From the NCBI GenBank assembly GCA_963585895.1, contig CAUZXS010000199.1, positions 21,001 to 85,000 of the forward strand: a DNA stretch of 64,000 bases, given 5' to 3'. Shown here one piece after another: positions 57,985 to 64,000 of this stretch; position 1 is the first letter of the stretch; every line of letters begins with the position of its first letter. The position numbers were made by a program, and so were the translations under genes. The notes below the pieces were generated by a model. The model was not told where the DNA came from and did no database searches. It saw nothing but the letters and a program-made list of their open reading frames with translations. Source of the stretch: Sepioteuthis lessoniana (Eukaryota; Mollusca; Cephalopoda; Myopsida; Loliginidae).

Positions 57985-58690
57985 TTAAACAGTCGCACAG
58001 TCGGCTTGGGCTGTAAAATACACTGCTTTGGGGAATGCGGAGTACCCCTTCATTGCCATCGCTCCCCGGTCCACTATGACCCGGAGTGGTAGCACCTGAT
58101 AGGGCCCTATCTATTGGTCAAATAGAACTAAACTGCGTACTTATGCTAAACTAAATTACTTGAAATAGAACTATTTTGACATTTAACTGTGTGTGGATAA
58201 AATCTATACTTATACTAAACTGAATTGTTTGAATTAGAATTGTTTGATACAAGTGAATAGCTTGAAATAGTAATATATTTGACAAACTGTGTACTCAAGC
58301 TAAACTGAATTGTTTGAAATAGAGCTATTTGTATAAAAATGGATTAGGCGTTAAATAACCTACAAAGGTTGATATGCCATAAAATGCAACCAACCAAACT
58401 AAACTTAATTGTTTGAAATAGAACTATTTTTGACATTGAAATTGTACTACGCTAAACTGAATTGTTTGAAATAGAAATGTTTTTACATTTAACGGCGTGT
58501 AAACAAAACTTATATTAAACTAAGTAGTATAATTAAAACTTTGACGAAATTGAATAGCTTGAAATAGATATGTTTTTGACAATTAAACTGTGTACTTATG
58601 CTAAACTGAACTGTTTGAAATTGAAAATTTTATTTGTATAAAAATGGATTTGGCATTAAATAAACTACAAAGGTTTATATGTCATAAAAC
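57985..58690 (+). mobile_element. SINE-B, enlarged, with two tails
   Basis: Body GGAATGCGGAGTACCCCTTC, GGGCCCTATCTATTGGTCAA. Minisatellite units (CTAAACTGAATTGTTTGAAA) at 58110-58330, a first tail at 58339-58383 (TTAGGCGTTAAATAACCTAC), more units 58390-58640, a second tail 58644-58690. Two fused elements or an internal tandem duplication. Confidence 0.8.
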
Positions 58691-58754
58691 CCAAACAAAC
58701 AGAAGAGCCGGAAGTCAGAGGGTTAAGATATTTTTTCATAGCACAAATCCAAAG

Positions 58755-58983
58755 ATGAGAGGAGTACCCGTGACGACATAATGCTTAACTTGCTGGACTG
58801 CGACATCGTAGTAAGTGAGTTCAAATGCCAAACGCTTTATTACATTCACTTTTGCGCTAATACCCTTTGGAAAAGTATGAAATCTCTTATTCCTCCAACT
58901 ATAGATCAAATAGTACTTTCGCAAGGATGACTTTGGTATTAAATAACTCATGAAGGTTGATATACCATTAAACAAAGAAACAC
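58755..58983 (+). mobile_element. SINE-A copy
   Basis: Head degraded (GACGACATAATGCTTAAC), GCTGGACTGCGACATCGTAG, GAGTTCAAATGCC, body TTATTCCTCCAACTATAG, tail TTTGGTATTAAATAACTCA. Confidence 0.83.
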
Positions 58984-59761
58984 ACACAAAAAAAAACAAA
59001 ACAATTAAACTTTTTTTAAAAAAAAACTTGGGCCTCTTGGTGCTTTGCGCTCTCACAAACAATCCTGTTGACTGGTCCATGTGATACTGATTGGAAATGT
59101 GGTAGAATCTCAAATATAGGTCCCAAGATCATAGTATGGATGCTGAAATTTAATAACTGAAGATAATTGAAGTGTTTGGCAATTCTTCGGATAGTGAGAT
59201 CCAATTGTATAAAGAAAATACGACTTCATAAGGAGGGTAGTTTTTTTTTCTTTCTTCTTCTTCCAGATGTCCGATATAGTGATTATTCTCGCATGCAAGA
59301 GTTTTCTTCAACATTAGCAAAAACAAAATCAGTTGCAATTGACTATTACATAGCAAGATCCTCCCAACCCAGGGTATCCAGTAACTTTAAGTAGGCATAT
59401 CAAAACAAGTGCTTGTGGTACCCTCAGTTTATGAAAAGGGTATCTGTTCTCTGATTTTACACAGTTCAAAAGTGGTAGGAGGATGTGAAGGAAAACAGGT
59501 ACAGAGAAGTGGGGGACGGCGGACATTTCAATATAAATCCATGCCCTCGAACTCTCTCGGGAGGATAAATAAAGTAAAAACGATCTTCTTCTTCTTCTTA
59601 ATAATAACAATAATAATAATAATAATAAGTTTATACAACAAATATTTATTTTTCATCATAATCTCCTTTCTAGTCAAGGCACTTAATTCAGTGGCGAATC
59701 TTTATCAAGCCGTGAAAATGTAAGATCTAAATTTTAACTAAAAACTAAAGATGAGTTACAG

Positions 59762-59763
<2 letters not shown>
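58984..59763. other. no identified gene
   Basis: Overlapping open frames on both strands (59016-59610) without a recognised domain. 59500-59580 is locally GC-richer and ends GGATAAATAAAG. Confidence 0.4.

Positions 59764-59823
<60 letters not shown>
59764..59823. repeat. (TA)n microsatellite
   Basis: Pure run. Confidence 0.95.
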
Positions 59824-59826
<3 letters not shown>

Positions 59827-60160
59827 TTTATTGCTAATAAAAAAATTCATGAGTATATTTGAATTGGTATGAGAAATTTTTTTTTAGAAAAGAAACTAAA
59901 TAACATTTTTTAATTTGCCTTGCAGTGAGCTCAGAGAATAGTGTCCTGTTGATTACAAACATACTTTTTATTATTTTATGTTTTTATTTTTAAGACATTT
60001 TTTGAATTCTTTTTTTTTTTAATCTTTAATTCAACATTTTTACTTTGACATCAGAATATCTTTTTTCTCCATCTACTATGTCACGATGTGGCGATATAGA
60101 AAAGTGTGGTTGAAGACAAATAAATGCATAGATGTAAGTATATAGCACACACATATGCAT

Positions 60161-60345
60161 ACAAGTGCTCGTGGTGTAATATTCAACGTCATAGGAAATG
60201 GACACAGCGACCGGAGTTCAGAGTCTGGACGAGGCTGTTTGAATTTCACATTGTGTTAAGAAGAAAGAAAACTAAATTCAAACCTGTTAAACCCCGTTTA
60301 AAAATTGACATTGTCACACATCGTGCAGAGTGGTTAGGTATAAAT
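60161..60345 (+). mobile_element. SINE-C copy with deleted body
   Basis: GTGCTCGTGGTGTAATATTC, AGGAAATGGACACAGCGACC, GGAGTTCAGAGTCTGGACGA, then straight to GAAAGAAAACTAAATTC and TTGACATTGTCACACATCG. Confidence 0.78.
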
Positions 60346-60494
60346 ATAAATCAATCTTATTAATAGACTTAAGAGGGACAATCCATAGAGGATATATAGT
60401 ACTAAAATAGAGAGCTCAATGTACGGCTTTTAATATATAAATATAAATAAGTATATAAAAAAAAACTCACGTGAAGAGCAAATTTATCAATAAC

Positions 60495-60650
60495 ATTAAG
60501 TAAAACTTAACACATGACTTCCATAATAAATTTATTTCAACAGTCTTTTTACAAGACTGTAACTTCAGATGGAATACAAAATCTGAAGATACAATCTTGT
60601 AAACGACTGTTAAAATAAATTTATAATGGAAGTCATCTGATAAGTTTTAC

Positions 60651-60655
<5 letters not shown>
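60495..60655. repeat. near-perfect 161-bp palindrome (hammerhead-like relic)
   Basis: Arms 60495-60570 and 60581-60655 pair with few mismatches around a 10-bp centre. Each arm, read outward, starts ATCTGAAG followed by a short stem (ACAATCTTGT) and AAACGACTGTT, the layout of the hammerhead-like repeats with the GAAA partly lost. The right arm runs into (TA)n. Confidence 0.82.

Positions 60656-60709
<54 letters not shown>
60656..60709. repeat. (TA)n microsatellite
   Basis: Directly 3' of the palindrome. Confidence 0.94.
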
Positions 60710-60713
<4 letters not shown>

Positions 60714-61870
60714 CACACATACGTTATGAAACCAGGTCTCACTATTGAGTAATGATATTTGAATGCATTTAGTAATCAAATATATTCATGAACTTTTTAA
60801 TGGGTATTGATAGTGTAGACTACACTACTTAATCTATATTTTCCACCTCTCTTACATGAGCATTCAATATACTTCAATCTTCTCCATGTTCTTTCTATCA
60901 ATATCAATTTGTCTTTTCTTTCAACTTATTCTCTCTCTGTTTCTTTCTTCCCATGCTCTTTCTTTTTTCTTCTGTTTACGCAATCATTTATGACAGGAAC
61001 CATGCAAGTTTTTATATAAATACTCTTTTTTTTCAACCATAAATCTCATTCTAACTGTACCAGCAAGAATGTGACAGAAAAAAAACAACAAAAAAAACAT
61101 AACAAAAAAAAAAAAAACCAACCAAAAAACGGTGGGAATGGTGGGTGTAGATAAAAGCATCAAGAAAGATAACTTAAGATGACTTCATTTGCTTTGCACT
61201 GTCACAGGTCACCACTGGGCAAAGTAGCTCCTGTCAGCCTCTCTCTGGCATGACAGAAAGGTGTAATAATTGAAAATATTTTATACTTGAAAAATGGTTC
61301 ATAAATGGGGAAAATGAGGATCTATTAAACGCACATAGGATACATGCTTTTTGAGACTTTAAAATAAATTTAGATACTGTGGCAGAAACAAATATTTATA
61401 TATTCTGTTAAAGATAAAAAGTCAATTAATGTCAAGAGTCTAAAAGGTTTTTGCTTCTTAAGTGTAAGTATCTTTTAAGTTCTTTCACAGATTCAATTCT
61501 ACAGCTCAGATTTTTCATTTAGTTGCAACGAAGGATCGCGCATGGCACATTTTGGGATCGGCTTTTTCAGAACCGTCAAAAGAAGAAGTCAAATAAACCT
61601 AAAATTCCTGTCTGAAGTCGTCGATGATTTTGTCATAAAGAATTTGAGACTGTTTATTAGAAATTTTAACATTTTTTTTTTTTTTATCTCGGTGGAAATA
61701 TTTTTATAGAGAAAGGAGTCGAAGATGTGGTCAGATGGTCATAAAATCTTGTTTTTAGCAATACACTCCTAAGTGAAATACCTTTGTAAAATACCCTATA
61801 TGTTTGCGTAATGAACCTTTTAAGACCAATTTTTCTCTTCAAAAACAAAGAGTCGTTCATAATGCAAGGT
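60710..61870. other. no gene seen
   Basis: Pyrimidine-rich 60890-60990; poly(A) stretches near 61080-61120; otherwise unassigned. Confidence 0.45.
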
Positions 61871-62105
61871 ATGGTTTTAATGGCACATCAACCTTCGTGG
61901 GTTATTCAATGCTGAAGCCATCCTTGTAGAAGAACAACAGTGATACCATTTAACCCATAACTGGGGAGATAAGGGGGGGCTTATACCTTTCTCAATGGTA
62001 TTATTTCGAAAGTGAACCTACTGGCGCGACTGGAGTTTGAACTCATTTACTTGGAAGTTGTAATCCAGCACTTTAGCCATTACGTCAGTGGACTCACTCC
62101 CACTC
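61871..62105 (-). mobile_element. SINE-A copy, full length
   Basis: Complement of tail (TTTTAATGGCACATCAACCT), body (ATTTAACCCATAACTGGGG), B-box-like GGAGTTTGAACTC and head (TTTAGCCATTACGTCAGTGG). Confidence 0.88.
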
Positions 62106-63951
62106 CCCGAAATGTTTTTGAAGATATACCATAGCTTACTTTCACTGTTATAATATGATGAAACACTTTTTTGAAGTTAAACATTAGCGGTCATTTATAA
62201 CATGAATTCGTTCATTACTGGAGTATATTGTATACATTCTTTTGTCTCCATTTATTTTGACACTTTTAAGAAGAATTTGGATTGTTATTATAACTCAAGG
62301 GATTAATACTTCTATAGTTAAACTAGAAAGCTGGTCTGAGACACAAATTATGTATGTGATTGCTTAAAGCCCTTTTGCCACAAGGTCAACCCCCAAAACA
62401 CTTGATTTTTTTTGTTGTTTTGTCATGGTGAGTTTTCCCAAATTTTGATACATGCTAGTTTGCTTTGTATATATATCACGTGACCGAAGCAATTAAAGTC
62501 GAGGTAGATACCTAGTGTGATTGGTAGTATCATAGTAGTTGGTGTGCTGACACGTTGTGTATTGCCTCAGAGTCCGAGTGTGATTTGAATGCTGAAGAGA
62601 TAAACGTGCAACTTAGTTTAATTCAGGAATTTATTCTTTACGAGTTAGAATTGGAGCATAATGTCGCGGAAGCAACCAAAAACATTTGCAAGAGATGAAA
62701 GCGCAGAAACTGTACCATTAAAAATAAAAATATACAATAACAGTTTATGTTTTTTTTTCATAGTAAAAATTTGAACAATCAAGCATTGGAAAAAGTCGTT
62801 AGTTTACAGTGATGTTCTGCCTCAAATTAAATACGGTTCAAGGTTCCCATAAAAGCTTGGGTCAGCTCTGAGTGACGATATATATAATCTACTTTTTAAA
62901 AATCTTTTACACAACTGTATATATCCTATAAATCACCAAATAGTTCTTTAGTCCATTTATCATAATAAAACTCAAAAGCATATTTGTAAATGGAATTTCA
63001 GAGGTTTTTATCATTTTACTTTTTAAAAGTTTTCAAACTTAAGGTTTCAATGAGGGGGTTCACAATCTACAATGCAAGTATAATTTGAAACTGGACACTT
63101 TCTTTTTGTCCACCAGGTTAGCCAAACAAAATCTCTATCTTTTTCTTTAACCATATAAAGTAGATATCTAATTGAAAATTATCTACTCAGAAACATAACT
63201 TATGATCGGTATTTCATGACTTTTTCCCTGGTTACAAGAGAACAATAAATGTTAATCTCTTGATGACATTTACTAACTTATAAGTCCACATAAAAACCGA
63301 GTTCAATGTTGTTAGCATAAATTCCATCAATAAAAGTTACAAATAGGCAGAAACTGACAGGAATTAAAATAAAGTGAAAGTTGTAAACACAAAGCAAAAG
63401 ACAGGATTCAGTATTTTTTGTAACAACAACAACAACAACCTTAATATACAGCAGCACATGCATGTGACGCAACAACAAAGATGACTGCCACCACGAAACA
63501 GTGGACAAACAGAGGTGAAAGATATAATAAAATCTTTGCATTCAAAAGGCAAACGGAACTTGTTGATGTGTTTGACGAACATGTAATGAGCTAAAAGCAA
63601 ATATCAAGCGGTGTAGTGAGTCCACATTCGGGTGTACGAATCGGCAGGATGAGCCTTGTATTTAGGGAATTTATGTTCATCGAAGAAAGAAGCCAATATT
63701 GCATGTGTTAAAGTTTTCATTTGGAGATATGGCTGTGGAATTTGATCAGAAGTTGGTGGTCCATGAAATCATCCATGGAAAATTGGGATATTAGAAAGTG
63801 GTATCTTTGGTCCCAAATCAACTGAAAAAAAAAGAAGCTTTACGCCACTTTCTTTGATAAGGGTATTAATTCATTTGTGCATGAATGGGATAAGGGCATC
63901 AATCTTGATGGTAATTATATAGAAAAGTAGCATAGTAGTGCTCGTAACATA

Positions 63952-63953
<2 letters not shown>
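62106..63953. other. no identified gene
   Basis: Unassigned sequence with few repeats, (AAC)n at 63423-63439. 62460-62700 is somewhat CpG-richer and contains CACGTGAC (E-box) at about 62478. A short frame at 62660 (MSRKQPKTFARDESAETV) is too short to call. Confidence 0.4.

Positions 63954-64000
<47 letters not shown>
63954..64000. repeat. (TA)n microsatellite at window end
   Basis: Runs off the window. Confidence 0.95.

Noticed and set aside
58736-59113. 125-codon frame, the longest in the window, on the minus strand
   Set aside because: About two thirds is antisense SINE-A; the rest is unassigned.

Overview
The window reads as AT-rich, non-coding DNA from a large, repeat-laden animal genome, most likely a coleoid cephalopod (octopus or squid); I judge this from the mix of repeats, not from a database match. 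Signs are very many (TA)n, (CA)n and (GA)n runs, several tRNA-derived SINE families with polymerase III box-like heads, mariner and Tc1 DNA transposons, and short 5'-truncated LINE pieces. I find no complete host protein-coding gene, no intact tRNA or rRNA gene and no CRISPR array. Most open reading frames are translated microsatellites (Tyr-Ile, Val-Cys, His-Thr, Ser-Leu runs) or transposon debris.

Layout. 1-2400: a LINE endonuclease piece, an internally deleted mariner and a deleted Tc1-like element, side by side. 2400-10700: microsatellites, SINEs of four families, two hammerhead-like or foldback relics and a 5S rRNA-derived SINE. 10700-20000: a foldback element, a SINE-B enlarged by a roughly 65-bp minisatellite, a second mariner lineage and a LINE 3' piece. 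20000-27600: SINEs, a MITE-like foldback, a nearly perfect 199-bp palindrome, the best hammerhead-like motif (23927-23975) and LINE 3' pieces. 27600-43700: LINE pieces, SINEs with clear target-site duplications (31570 and 32931), 5S-derived SINEs and microsatellites. 43739-52500: the second deleted mariner copy, more LINE 3' ends, and a third mariner lineage (51849-52470) interrupted by a SINE. 53540-53990 is the one CpG-rich, promoter-like island. 57060-64000: the third deleted mariner copy, enlarged SINE-B, SINE-A copies, a second palindrome and a closing (TA)n run.

SINE families, labelled here only for convenience. A: tRNA-like head plus the tail TTGGCATTAAATAACC. B: a different body with the same tail. 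C: tRNA-like head with a body marked by GGTAAATAGTAG. E: a short tRNA-like head with CACTGGGTGCCCTATAC. F: a tRNA-like head with a strong B box, GGTTCAATCCC. 5S: derived from 5S rRNA.

Most interesting: (i) a set of short repeats with a hammerhead-ribozyme-like core (CTGATGA, stem, GAAA, short stem, GTC), two of them in near-perfect palindromes and most running into (AT)n; (ii) a mariner derivative whose internal deletion is filled by vertebrate-type telomere repeats in all three copies; (iii) 5S rRNA-derived SINEs; (iv) two otherwise unlike SINE families sharing one 3' tail; (v) an isolated CpG-rich block with ETS- and CRE-like sites.
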